A DNA stretch of 64,000 nucleotides, from positions 1,488,001 to 1,552,000 of the forward strand of contig NC_089448.1 of the NCBI RefSeq assembly GCF_026210795.1, given 5' to 3'. Shown in pieces: positions 8,962-19,084 of this stretch. The notes beneath the pieces were generated by a model. It was not told the origin of the DNA. It ran no database searches and saw only the letters and a list, made by a program, of their open reading frames with translations. A program made the position numbers and the translations under genes. The stretch is from Rhizophagus irregularis (lineage: Eukaryota > Glomeromycota > Glomeromycetes > Glomerales > Glomeraceae). Position 1 is the first letter of the stretch; each line of letters starts with the position of its first letter.

Positions 8962-11157
8962 TTATAAATTATACATTATTGTATAATCAGGTGTCTTTTT
9001 TATTTCATCAAATACATTCTCTATGTTTGATTTGTTTTGTTTCATACTTATTTCTATTTTTTCCATAATCATTTTTGAAGTAAGATTGTATGTTGATCCT
9101 GCATTCTTATTAGTACTTGTAAATCTATTCACTAGAATGTTAATTCTTTCCTTGTTAATATTTTTCATGTCTCCAATTTCATCCAATATCTTTTTTGCAT
9201 ACATGCAATCTAATGAACAGAACCATTGTCCATTTTCATTATACATTTCTCTTTTTTGGTTTTGTTCATTACATGTTTTACATGCTATTTGATTATTAAA
9301 ATTATCGAATCTTCTTTGATATTTTGTATGACATCTGCTACAAATTTTGTCATTTATCATCCTATTCATATCTGTAATTCTTTTTTTACATTCAGGACAT
9401 TCCTTTTTGTTACTATAAAATTTATTACTTCTTTTTTGATGACATATGTAACATTCCCCTAATTTAATAGATTTTTCCTGATAACAATGGATACATTCTC
9501 CAATATTTTTAGCTTTTTCATTATTGTTCATTTGTTCTGAAGGTGCTAAGCAAGTTTTCTTTTGTTGATAACATTGTTTAACTGGTTTATTTTGATGATA
9601 ATGAATACATTTTCCAATTGGAATATTTTCAGTCTTGGAAGGAGTTGCTTGTTTCTTTTGTTGATGACATTGAAGACATTCTCCTAATTTAACAGGTTTA
9701 GTCTGATGACAATGAATACATTCTCCAATTGGAATATTTTCAATCTTTGAAGGAGTTGCTTGTTTCTTTTGTTGATGACATTGAAGACATTCTCCTAATT
9801 TAACTGGCTTATTTTGATGACAATGATTACATTCTCCAATCGGAATATTTTCAATCTTTGAAGGAGTTGCTTGTTTCTTTTGTTGATGACATTGAAGACA
9901 TTCTCCTAATTTAACTGGCTTATTTTGATGACAATGAATACATTCTCCAATTGGAATATTTTCAATCTTTGAAGGAGTTGCTTGTTTCTTTTGTTGATGA
10001 CATTGAAGACATTCTCCTAATTTAACTGGCTTATTTTGATGACAATGATTACATTCTCCAATCGGAATATTTTCAATCTTTGAAGGAGTTGCTTGTTTCT
10101 TTTGTTGATGACATTGAAGACATTCTCCTAATTTAACTGGCTTATTTTGATGACAATGAATACATTCTCCAATTGGAATATTTTCAATTTTTGAAGGAGT
10201 TGCTTGTTTTTTTTGTTGATGACATTGAAGACATTCTTCTAATTTAACTGGTTTATTTTGATGACAATGATTGCATTCTCCAATTGGAATATTTTCAATC
10301 TTTGAAGGAGTTGCTTGTTTCTTTTGTTGATGACACTGAAGACATTCTCCTAATTTAACTGGTTTATTTTGATGACAATGAATACATTCTCCAATTGGAA
10401 TATTTTCAATCTTTGAAGAAGTTGCTTGTTTCTTTTGTTGATGACATTGAAGACATTCTTCTAGTTTAACTGGTTTATTCTGATGACAATGTATACATTT
10501 TCCAATTGGAATATTTTCAATCTTGGAAGGAGTTACTTGTTTCTTTTGTTGATGACATTGAAGACATTCTCCTAATTTAACAGGTTTATTTTGATGACAA
10601 CGATTACATTCTCCAATTGGAATATTTTCAATCTTTGAAGGAGTTACCTGTTTCTTTTGTTGATAGCATTGAAGACATTCTCCTAATTTAACTGGTTTAT
10701 TTTGATGACAATGAATACATTTTCCAATTGGAATATTTTCAACCTTTGGAGAAGTTGCTTGTTTCTTTTGTTGATGACATTGAAGACATTCTCCTAATTT
10801 AACAGGTTTAGTCTGATGACAATGAATACATTCTCTCTTTGAAGGAGTTATTTGTTTCTTTTGTTGATAGCATTGAAGGCATTCTCCTAATTTGACTGGT
10901 TTATTCTGATGACAATGAATACATTCTCCAATTGGAATATTTTCAATCTTTGAAGGAATTACTGGTTTCTTTTGTTGATAACATTGGGAGGATTCTTTGA
11001 CTTGTTTATTCTGATGATAATGGCCAATTGGAATATTTTTAATCTTTTCATTATTTTTCATTTGCTTTAAAGATTCTGATCCTTTTTTTGATCCACTATC
11101 ATATTTACTATCAGAAAATTTAGTATATTTAATTACATATTTCTTTGATTGATACAT
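8962..11157 (-). CDS. Tandem CxxCH-repeat protein, probable multi-zinc-ribbon, 731 residues
   Basis: Single exon. Residues 1-40 are basic and polar (start MYQSKKYVIKY). Residues of about 41-560 are roughly 15 tandem copies of a 37-residue (111-bp) unit. Each unit reads ENIPIGECIHCHQNKPVK followed by LGECLQCHQQKKQATPSKI. The core is C-x2-C-H, ten residues, then C-x2-C-H. About twelve copies are near-perfect; the first and the last two or three are degenerate. Copies 8-12 alternate CIHC and CNHC, a two-unit higher-order period. The C-terminal 170 residues hold further paired cysteines (ECPECKKR, ICSRCHTKY, ACKTCNEQ, WFCSLDC) and then a helical, cysteine-free tail. There is no signal peptide or membrane segment. 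Four-cysteine spacing suggests zinc ribbons. CxxCH is also the c-type heme attachment motif, but a cytosolic or nuclear fungal protein is unlikely to be hemylated. I do not recognise a named family. Confidence 0.8.
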   Translation of the reverse strand: MYQSKKYVIKYTKFSDSKYDSGSKKGSESLKQMKNNEKIKNIPIGHYHQNKQVKESSQCYQQKKPVIPSKIENIPIGECIHCHQNKPVKLGECLQCYQQKKQITPSKRECIHCHQTKPVKLGECLQCHQQKKQATSPKVENIPIGKCIHCHQNKPVKLGECLQCYQQKKQVTPSKIENIPIGECNRCHQNKPVKLGECLQCHQQKKQVTPSKIENIPIGKCIHCHQNKPVKLEECLQCHQQKKQATSSKIENIPIGECIHCHQNKPVKLGECLQCHQQKKQATPSKIENIPIGECNHCHQNKPVKLEECLQCHQQKKQATPSKIENIPIGECIHCHQNKPVKLGECLQCHQQKKQATPSKIENIPIGECNHCHQNKPVKLGECLQCHQQKKQATPSKIENIPIGECIHCHQNKPVKLGECLQCHQQKKQATPSKIENIPIGECNHCHQNKPVKLGECLQCHQQKKQATPSKIENIPIGECIHCHQTKPVKLGECLQCHQQKKQATPSKTENIPIGKCIHYHQNKPVKQCYQQKKTCLAPSEQMNNNEKAKNIGECIHCYQEKSIKLGECYICHQKRSNKFYSNKKECPECKKRITDMNRMINDKICSRCHTKYQRRFDNFNNQIACKTCNEQNQKREMYNENGQWFCSLDCMYAKKILDEIGDMKNINKERINILVNRFTSTNKNAGSTYNLTSKMIMEKIEISMKQNKSNIENVFDEIKKTPDYTIMYNL

Positions 11158-11755
11158 GATTAAGTAATTTTTTTTTTAAAAGAAAAAAGTGAGTTTAGAA
11201 ATTTAAAGAGTTTTTAGGAAGAGTTAGAGCTTTGTAATTTTTTTTTGAATTTAAAAAAAACTTCAAAGATATCATCACCTTTTATAATATTTCCTTTGTG
11301 TAATTTTTGTGTTGTGGTTTTTTTAGAATAAAATTTAATTAATTATGTTTTATACCGATGGATTATTATTTCTTTAGAATATAATTTAATTAATTATTTT
11401 ATTAATTATGTTTCATACCTTTTAAAGAATGGATTACTGATTAATTAGTACAACTATTATACTAAAACCATTTTTTTGTTAATATTTTATTTAAGATATA
11501 TAAATGGTATAAAAAACTGAAACAATTTTAGACAAATATCAATTATAAATTTACAATAATTGGTCTGAATCATAATATTGTAGATCACTATATATCAAGT
11601 TTTGATCAATTTGATACATTAAAATATTAATTGAAACACCTATTTTTTGAACAGTTCATAATTTATCAGTAAATCCAGAAATTTAATTGTTAGAGGTCAT
11701 ACCTATTAACCTTGTAACAGAGTTATTGAATTTTTCTCTTCTATCACGAAGATAT
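11158..11755. other. Upstream region of the repeat gene
   Basis: About 600 bp. Immediately upstream of the start codon is a T9-A-rich palindrome like those before several other genes in this window. No gene supported. Confidence 0.4.
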
Positions 11756-12090
11756 TTAACACATATACTCTTTTCCTCTATCAATGATTAATAACTTAAG
11801 CCACGTGAGCGGAAAATCTGGATCATCACAAATGCCTTAAGACTGCGGCGATAACGTGAAGCTACATCCTTCACAACAAACCAATACTTAAATATTCGTC
11901 TCATACATTTGTCAGGAGGCATAGGCATAATGTCAAACACATGTACTTCATTAGGGATAGTAATATTGTTAAAGGACGCGCATGTAATGTACTTAGGAAA
12001 AAAATCACATACATCAGGTAAGTCAAAATTATGACCTTGTTTTTTTTACCCACTCTGCATCACGATCAAATACATCAAAATAATTATCGA
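11756..12090 (-). pseudogene. Decayed integrase-type (DDE) transposon fragment
   Basis: On the minus strand a frame of 81 codons (12,030 to 11,788) reads NFDLPDVCDFFPKYITC..., then VFDIMPMPPDKCMRRIFKYW and FVVKDVASRYRRSLKAF. A shift of frame then gives DDPDFPLTWLKLLIIDRGKE and a stop at 11,756. 'FVVxDVASRY...' and 'LLIIDRGKEY' match the retroviral-type integrase core of Rhizophagus transposons. D of FDIMP and D of IIDRG would be the first two catalytic acidic residues. An upstream phrase DRDAEWVKK (near 12,060-12,090) precedes a stop. At least one frameshift and several stops make it a remnant. Confidence 0.65.
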
Positions 12091-12795
12091 ATTTACTATT
12101 AATCTATCCGTTACAGTACTATGGTATATTTCGGACACTATTAAAGAAACCTGCTTTTGATAAATATGAAAATATTTATGCTGTAAGCTAGTCATGTGTA
12201 ATTATAGATCATTGTACGCGACAGAACCTACAAATTCACCTTATTATTCTAACAGAAAAAAAAGTTCAATAACGAAACAAAAGTTTAAATTTCAATTCAG
12301 AACTTACCTAGACCAGATAAAGAAAGCTAGCTTATAATACTTGACTATTTTGTTTCCTTTTATTGATATAAGGTAAGTTGTGTTTTGTTTCTGGGTGGGA
12401 GGAGAAGTTGTTTCGTTGTTTTTTTACAGTATATTAATAACTATTTCTTTCTTTTTCTTTGAGAGATTGAAACGAACTTCACAAACTATTTTTAGACATT
12501 TAAGCGGTAAATTTAGGTGATAGATTCATCATTTTTTTTTTTTTTAGTATAATACTAAGTGTAAGTTCGGTTCATTTTTTAATAGGAAGAAGAAGCTCTT
12601 TTATTATTTTTTTTTAGTATATTAGCTGTTTCTTTCTTTTTTTAGGAGATCGGAACGAAATTTAACATACTTCTATTTAAGATCTAAAATGAAATATCTG
12701 AACCCAGTTGATTCAGTAAATCACAAGGCACAAGGCCCGCCGTAAGCACAAAAAGTATATACAAAAGTTAATTATCTGAATATACAAAAGTTATT
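12091..12795. repeat. Intergenic region with a diverged tandem duplication
   Basis: Two related segments of about 180 bp (roughly 12,395-12,510 and 12,580-12,690) share the order GAAG-TTGTTT, poly-T, AGTATATTA, TTTCTTTCTTTTT, GAGA..GAAACGAA. Several T-runs end in AG and look like splice acceptors. No coding frame is supported. Confidence 0.4.
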
Positions 12796-12800
12796 ATTTG

Positions 12801-12983
12801 AATTATACTTCAATCGATATTTGATGAACAAACTTATGATTCGATTATTATTGAGCCTCATTTACAACAATTTGATGATGATTTTATTGATGAAAGTATT
12901 TATGTTGATGGAGAAAAGCAAAATCGATATGATGTTGAAAAAAAATGTGTCCTTATGGGAAATGTGATAATAATGAATTATAC
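12801..12983 (+). pseudogene. Short acidic coding remnant, unidentified
   Basis: An open stretch of about 55 codons reads IFDEQTYDSIIIEPHLQQFD, then DDFIDESIYVDGEKQNRYDV, and ends in a stop after NYTK. It has no ATG in frame and an upstream stop. The acidic, non-repetitive composition looks more like former protein than random AT sequence. No family recognised. Confidence 0.3.
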
Positions 12984-13042
12984 AAAATAATTACAGTTGG
13001 TTGTATTTATTTTGAATTAACAATAATTCATTATTGCTTATA

Positions 13043-13315
13043 AATATTTGTCAAGACTCGGTTAACCTTATTTCCTCGCATCATCGCGTTATTAATTCGG
13101 TCATCTCCCTTGCTCACCTTAAAAGAAGAATCATATTTTATGTACATTATACCGCGACCTTATCTCACGCAAACATTTAACGATCCGCTATACCGGTCAA
13201 GGCGCACTCAGATAATTATTTCAACGATAAAATGAATACGCTTGCCAAATCCCACCCTTTTTCAGGATCTTTTTATTCGCCAGACTTATCTCCATTCGGT
13301 TTCTTGGATTTTTAA
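13043..13315 (+). pseudogene. RNase H-like fragment of a LINE-type retroelement
   Basis: A 91-codon frame with one internal stop reads NICQDSVNLISSHHRVINSV..., then AIPVKAHSDNYFNDKMNTLA. The phrase 'VKAHSxxxxND..xxLAK' matches the C-terminal part of RNase H domains of LINE elements (VKAHsGn..ND.AD.LAK); the second Asp and the start of the fragment are not preserved. It is less AT-rich than its surroundings. It abuts the inverted-repeat element that starts near 13,312. Confidence 0.55.
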
Positions 13316-13575
13316 CTCAAAATCCCGACAAAATCTTAATACCGAAATGTCATCCCTAAATATCATAATCCCGAAACTTTATAATCCAATACCGATTTAA
13401 TTTCTTTTATTAATGAATTTCAAGATTTTTTATTTCCGTATTTTGAATTTCGAGCTTGTGAAGTGTCGGGCTTATGAAATGTTGGAATTATGACATTTCG
13501 GTATTTTGATTTTTGGGATTTTGAGTGTCGGGATATTGTACCTTAAGATTCTGAGCTTCGGGATTTCTTACCAAA
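13312..13575. mobile_element. MITE of the 'AAAATCCCGA' family, copy 1
   Basis: The left half repeats AAAATCCCGA-like words (CTCAAAATCCCGAC, AATCCCGAAAC). The right half has their complements (TCGGGATATTG, TTTGGGATTTTGAGTGTCGG, TTCGGGATTTCTTACC). This gives an inverted-repeat element of about 265 bp. Related elements lie at 15,790-16,312 and 27,147-27,712. No coding content. Confidence 0.65.
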
Positions 13576-13754
13576 CCATATATCAGTAGTTACAGTAACA
13601 CATTTCAAACAACAAAACCTTTAAAAATAATGATATTAATTTCAATTTTATTTACAAGAAAATAAAATAAGTAATTTCGATAAAATTTATAAAATAATAT
13701 TATCTAAATTATCTGTCTATAACAATTATTTTATGCATAAAAGAAATATTTTCT

Positions 13755-15089
13755 TTAATCAAACCATTCAAAGTCTTTACTATTTACATCAAGACCAATG
13801 AAATACCTTTTAATTATTCCTTTTGCTTTATATTCTTGGACTAAATTTTCAAATTGCTGTTTCTCTTCCGTGTTCTCTAAATAATTAGCGTTATTTATTT
13901 TTAGTAATATTGGTTTCCTATCTTTCAAATTATCAAAAAATAACTTAATATTTTTAAGATTAATCTTTCTAAAAGAAAAAAAATCAAACTTAAACAAAGT
14001 AATTGGGGATGATCTAGTAATTATTTCAAATAATTTATCATGATTATCGACCCCAGAAATAACCAATCCATTTAAATATTGACAATTAATTAATAAATTT
14101 TCAAATTCTGTGATAGGTGTTCTAATATAAAATGGTAGATATGGTAACTTAAGATATTTAAGATATGGACAATTTTGATAAATTATTCGTATATATTCTT
14201 CATTACAACTATCTAAAGTAATTTCGGAAAGTTGTCCTTTTGTACCTTCAATTACATTTTTCATAATACGTAATGGAACATTTCTAACTTTTAGAATTTT
14301 TAAATTGGGGAATGATAATGATAAATTTCCTAAATATTTAAATTTCTTACGTATTGAACGATTTAAATTTGTTTCGTTAAATCTAATTTCCAACTTTGAT
14401 AAATTCATAAAATATAATGATTTTTCCAGAAATTCAAAATTTGAGAGATCTGAACAAGATAAACGAATATCATTTAAATTATTTTGTACTTCAATTAATT
14501 TAATGATTCCATGATAATCAATAGGATCATGAATATCATATTTTAATTTTTTTATCGATTTACATGTTTTAGCCAACTTTTCTAAAATATTCTGATCGAT
14601 AGAACTACTACAATAAAAAGATTGAAGTTTTGAAAAACAACATTCAAATCCAGAAATATGATGTAATTGATAATCTAAATTTTGTGAAATAGAAAGTCCA
14701 ATGAAGTTTGTATTATCGTTAATGAATAACTTTAATATCTCGTTTCTTACAATAGATCTTTTGGACTTTTCAATCTGAAAAATCATTCTTTCAATAAATG
14801 ATAAATCTAAACATTTCCAAAAATTAATATAATTAAATAAAGGTCGTTTATATGTTTCTTTAATAAGATTAATTCCATGATTCTTCAAAGTATTTCTTGA
14901 TTCTTCTGATAGGCTTAAAAGTAATATATTAAAAAGTATATCTATTGATTTATTAAAAGGATTAGGCTTCCTCCATAAAATTGGTACTGCTGTATTACAC
15001 CAAATTCTGTTAACAAAAAGACATAAATAGAGAGATTTTTTGTTTAATTCTTTAAATATTAGGAACAGTACATCTTTGTTGAGCGACAT
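13755..15089 (-). CDS. F-box/leucine-rich-repeat protein (divergent member)
   Basis: Intronless, 444 residues. The N-terminus (MSLNKDVLFLIFKELNKK, then LFVNRIWCNTAVPILWRKP, residues 1-43) is an F-box of the same style as the family 1 genes, and would link the protein to Skp1 in an SCF ubiquitin ligase. Residues 120-400 contain irregular Leu/Ile-rich units (LQSFYCSS, IKKLKYDI, LSKLEIRF, LKILKVRN, LKYLKLPY, LNGLVISG). It is about 55 residues shorter than the family 1 members and clearly more diverged. The start codon is directly preceded by a T10A10 palindrome. No introns or damage seen. The target is unknown. Confidence 0.83.
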   Translation of the reverse strand: MSLNKDVLFLIFKELNKKSLYLCLFVNRIWCNTAVPILWRKPNPFNKSIDILFNILLLSLSEESRNTLKNHGINLIKETYKRPLFNYINFWKCLDLSFIERMIFQIEKSKRSIVRNEILKLFINDNTNFIGLSISQNLDYQLHHISGFECCFSKLQSFYCSSSIDQNILEKLAKTCKSIKKLKYDIHDPIDYHGIIKLIEVQNNLNDIRLSCSDLSNFEFLEKSLYFMNLSKLEIRFNETNLNRSIRKKFKYLGNLSLSFPNLKILKVRNVPLRIMKNVIEGTKGQLSEITLDSCNEEYIRIIYQNCPYLKYLKLPYLPFYIRTPITEFENLLINCQYLNGLVISGVDNHDKLFEIITRSSPITLFKFDFFSFRKINLKNIKLFFDNLKDRKPILLKINNANYLENTEEKQQFENLVQEYKAKGIIKRYFIGLDVNSKDFEWFD

Positions 15090-15789
15090 TTTTTTTTAAA
15101 AAAAAAATAGAAAAAGAAAAAAAAAGGAAATTTACCTTTATTTATATTTAGAAACAAATATTAAGACCATAAAAATGTAACAATAATAAAATAAATTTCC
15201 TTTTTTTGGATAATCCCAAGCGAGATTACGTACGTGCAGCCTTGAAAAAATGCATAACGCCTTATTTATGTATTATTCGGATATTACGTTCATTGTTAAA
15301 ATGCATGAAGATCAATGCACATAATAATTCGATGGACTGGGTACCTATGGATCCATAACCACATGATCACTATGTGAAACAAATAATGTACCACCTACTC
15401 ACACTTTCTCACAAATGTGAGGCTTGTCTTTATAAAATATTGAATTAATACGTTGATTCTCTCAATAATTATTAATTTAATTACTATGTCGCATAGAAAT
15501 ATTCTTTTTGGGGCTATGCAGGTTGCAGAAAAGAGTTTATTAACTGTAAGTTTGTAGGGACCAGCTTCGCTGCTGGCAAGAAAAAAATCCATAAAAGTCC
15601 ATTTGTAATATTTACTTTATAATTTTCAATAAGCTAATTAGTTTTAGATATATTCATGGAATTTTTTTTTTAAAAAAATATCCATAAAATTATATAAAAT
15701 GAATTTATATCTTTAAAAATAAGAATAATAATTACTATCCATTTTTGTACTGTCACATGAGAAATTTATATTTGATATTTAGAATAATG
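15090..15789. other. Intergenic region, nothing coding supported
   Basis: No supported gene. It contains a small hairpin CCAGCTTCGCTGCTGG near 15,561 and a T9A7 run near 15,661. A minus-strand frame at 15,395-15,592 has no recognisable content. Confidence 0.4.
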
Positions 15790-16312
15790 GGTATGGTACG
15801 AAATAAATCCAGAAACTCAAAATCCCGGCAGGCCAAAATCCCGAAACTCAAAATCCCGAAATCCAAAATCCCGACGGTCAAAATCCCGAAAATATATTTT
15901 ATTTAATCCTAACCAACCTAGACCTATATGACAATTGTAATACATGATTTGCAATAAACATATATGTATGGACAAAACGGAATAACTACCATTTTTGCCT
16001 TACAAATATATAAAATTTTTAAATAAAATTCTGACCGCCAACCTACCGGCTAACCCTCCCTCTTTCAAAGCAATAAATACTAACAAACTAACCCTAACCT
16101 AACCCTAAGCTCCTCCTCCCAACGCAATAAATCCTAACAAACTAACCTAACATATCCCTAATAATAAAAAATAAATAATATAATATACCACCTGTCAGAA
16201 ACTCAAAACCCGAAAAATCCCGAAACTTAATTCCGAGCAGCATTAAAGCTTAATGCGGGCCAATTTTTCGGGATTTCGTACCTGTCGGGATTTTGGACGG
16301 CACTCTGAATAA
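15790..16312. mobile_element. MITE of the 'AAAATCCCGA' family, copy 2, with telomere-like core
   Basis: The left arm starts near GGTACGAAATAAATCC and then has five CAAAATCCCG words. The right arm ends with AATTTTTCGGGATTTCGTAC and TCGGGATTTTGGACGG, the inverted form. The core (about 16,045-16,150) has two imperfect copies of a segment with CTAACAAACTAACC and CCCTAACC/CCCTAAG words resembling fungal TTAGGG telomere repeats. No open frame. Confidence 0.65.
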
Positions 16313-18106
16313 TAAATAATCCTTTATATATTTCGTATGTCGAAAATAAAATTGTGTTTACTTGATAAAAGAAATAAGTGTTACATTGTCACTAATTTCC
16401 TTTAATGAATATAAATTAAAAAATTAATTCTGAATAACAACTTAATTTCTTCAAACCTCCTTTTCTCAGACTCTCATAGTTTTATTAACAAAATAATATT
16501 TAAATCGAGCGATTACCACCACTACCGTAATACAAAAAGAAATTTCACCGAAAGAAAGAATGTTAAAAGATCGTTCTTAATTTTGCAATAAATAATATTT
16601 TTTTTTTACGATTTTATACTAAACGTTAGACGTAATTTATATAATTGGAATGAATATCTTTGTCCTTACAGGAAGGTACACACTACACGTAAAATGAATC
16701 TTTAGGATATATTAAAATAAGCGTTATTTTCGCAGAATTGAGGTATTATTTTTCTAAAATATATCTTAAATTCCTTAAATTCACTATTTTTTAAAGAGTA
16801 TTACTAAATATCACCGCTGGTGGTTGTCACCTTACCAGAATTAAGGTAGAATTTTGGGCAGAATTAAAAATGTCATGAAACTCCGCCCATTAATATTTGC
16901 TAATACTAGCAATGCCCTTTTTTAAATTAATGTTTGTTGACAAACAAATATGCATATATTGTATTAAATTATACTTTATTACTATACACAAAAAAAGAAA
17001 AAGATATTTTCGCTAACATCAAGAAAAAAATTCCAACAATAGCATAAAGAAATAAAAGAGTAATTTTTTTCTAACAAATTGATGGATTAGTATCAGTCTT
17101 TTATCATGCAGATGTGTATGTAGGATGCTTGTCACACGAGAAGCTCATCCAAGAATATTTGGAGTGCTCATCACGCTAAGATAAAGCTTATTAGTTGATA
17201 ATTCTTATATATTAAATAGAATAATTACGTGCACAAGATGAATTTATTCTATAAATTTTGCTTTATCTACATTACCAACTATTCCACATAATCCCATATC
17301 CGAATTTTATACGGAAGTACAGAAATTAGGATTAGATGATAATAATGTATTAATATATTGGGTATTGCTAAATATCACCAGTGGTGATGGTCACCAGGGG
17401 TGGATTTATGATGTAATGCCGGTCAGTGTTTTATTAAATTTTAATTCAGGCCAAAAGTGCATCTTAATGCTGGTATGGTGATAATCAGCTTTAGCAATTT
17501 TCTAATATATTTCCTATGTGGAAATTAATAAATTCCAAACTATATTGATATAACTTATTAAACCTCCATCATTTGCATTTCCAAGAATTATAATATAATT
17601 TCTTATAGATTTTGAGATATTCCATATATTGAAAAAATGCTAGAGTTTTGGTTAATGAATGTGATTTGACATATTAAATATTTAAAATAAAAATTATTAA
17701 CAGTTAATACTTTAAAGAAAAAGATATTTAAAATTATAAAATCTTCAAACCTCATTTAAAAGCATATTGATGCGATATATCTGTCAAATTTCACAAACTT
17801 CACTACTTCCATCACTAACGATGGAATTTCTTTGGCGTGAGATATCCAACACCAAGTTTCATTCGCTGAATACTACTACAACTACAATACTACTAAAACC
17901 TTTAATTATAGGCTAACCAAGACTAATACCTTTCCCCCGCGGTATCCGGGTTTATCAAATGTCAGTCTGAGAGCTACCACATTCTGGTAAGAGAATTTCA
18001 AAAACTTCGGACTTGATCTTTCTGTCACGTGAACGACGATCATGGTCTGTCACCAGTTATCGTCATCTTGCACGATTGCACATAATTACTTGCTTTATTA
18101 ATTGGC
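16313..18106. other. Intergenic region with two small related inverted-repeat elements
   Basis: No gene supported. Two short elements share a terminus: 16,797-16,912 (starts TATTACTAAATATCACCGC, ends AATATTTGCTAATA) and 17,365-17,500 (starts TATTGCTAAATATCACCAGT, ends GATAATCAGCTTTAGCAAT). Both have a GTGGTGATGGTCACC-like palindromic interior. They look like a tiny MITE family of 115-135 bp. Confidence 0.45.
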
Positions 18107-18107
18107 A

Positions 18108-18170
18108 TTCACATGATATTGATATTTGGCGTAATATTTGTTTTGCTATTGTGTAACATTACTTCATTTA
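18108..18170 (+). promoter_or_regulatory. Conserved upstream block of family 1 F-box genes (pseudogene copy)
   Basis: Contains ACATGATATTGATATTTGGC, then GTAATATTTG, and about 15 bases later TGTAACATTACTT. The same ordered words are found about 200-250 bp upstream of the F-box genes at 25,298 (25,046-25,108) and 32,080 (31,875-31,925). Conservation outside the coding region suggests a shared promoter, or simply a shared duplicated segment. Confidence 0.5.
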
Positions 18171-18319
18171 TAATCCAATTTAGCAAGAATTGAATTTAAT
18201 ATAATTTTCGTTTCTTTTATTTTTATTTTTAACCTAATATTAGTATTTTTTTGATACTTTTGGAAATTTCGGTTGTGAAAAGATTATTTTAAGCCATTTT
18301 AAACCACATTTTTTTTTAT

Positions 18320-18930
18320 AAAGATATTCTTTTTTTAATATTTGAAATCCCTCTTATGGTCAATAGACTTTGGTATGAAACTGTAATGCCAATCTTATGG
18401 AGGAATCCTATTAGAAAAATTGAAAATCAGATTTATCATAAACTTGGAATTCTTAATATTAAGTATAATAGGTTAAATGTAATTTCTAGTATAGTTGAAG
18501 AAGTCTTAAGAAAATTTTGTTCAATCCTTATGATATTGATTATGTTGATTATGAAGGTTATTACTTTAATGAAAGTTCTCTCAATTTTATTCGTATAATT
18601 TATTAGAATTGTCCTTCAATTGAATATCTGTCAATTGTATTTTTACCATCAAAAGAAAATTTCACTGAACTTAAAAAATTATTAAAAGTTTATAAACATT
18701 TGAATTATTATTCATAGTTATAATATATATTGGCAGAAAAGATACTGACGAAAACTTTTGAGGAATGGAGAAGAACTATTAAAAATATTAGATCAGTACC
18801 AAATAATTTGAAGAAATTAGGTTCTGTTATAGATTTGAATTTTCTTTAGAAAATTTGAAGAAATTCTTAGAAATGGAAAGGTAGACATTTACTTTCCCTA
18901 TTTACTACTGGACCTATAGAGAGGGTACTA
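18320..18930 (+). pseudogene. F-box/LRR family 1 pseudogene with internal deletion
   Basis: The 5' flank (TTGTGAAAAGATTATTTTAA, then GCCATTTTA) matches the flanks of the intact genes at 25,298 and 32,080. The coding remnant starts with AAAGATATTC...TTAATATTTGAA, loses the codons for ELQEDSK, and resumes at LMVNRLWYETVMPILWRNP. It then jumps directly to the segment corresponding to LEKL...ELEVLSINSNRLNVISSIIE. About 700 bp of LRR coding are therefore missing. Stops and frameshifts follow, but homology continues through NCPSIEYLSI...FTE (about 18,610-18,680) and KWKGRHL (about 18,880). Confidence 0.75.
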
Positions 18931-19084
18931 GTTGGTTTTGGGTAACTGTAGTTTTGGTATCAGTTATATGATTTACTAAACTGGTTTACTTATCAATTTT
19001 TTTAAAAATCACTTTGGTGGTTTTTTAAATATTTTTTTTTAAAAATTTAACTGTTCAAATATTGTCATATGGATCTCATATGAC

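Noticed and set aside
8962-11157. Reading the CxxCH protein as a multiheme cytochrome c
   Set aside because: No secretion or mitochondrial targeting signal, Lys/Gln-rich linkers, and four-cysteine spacing that suits zinc ribbons better. Kept only as a possibility to test.
8962-11157. The 111-bp repeats as a CRISPR-like array
   Set aside because: Repeats are contiguous, coding, in frame and without spacers; the genome is eukaryotic.
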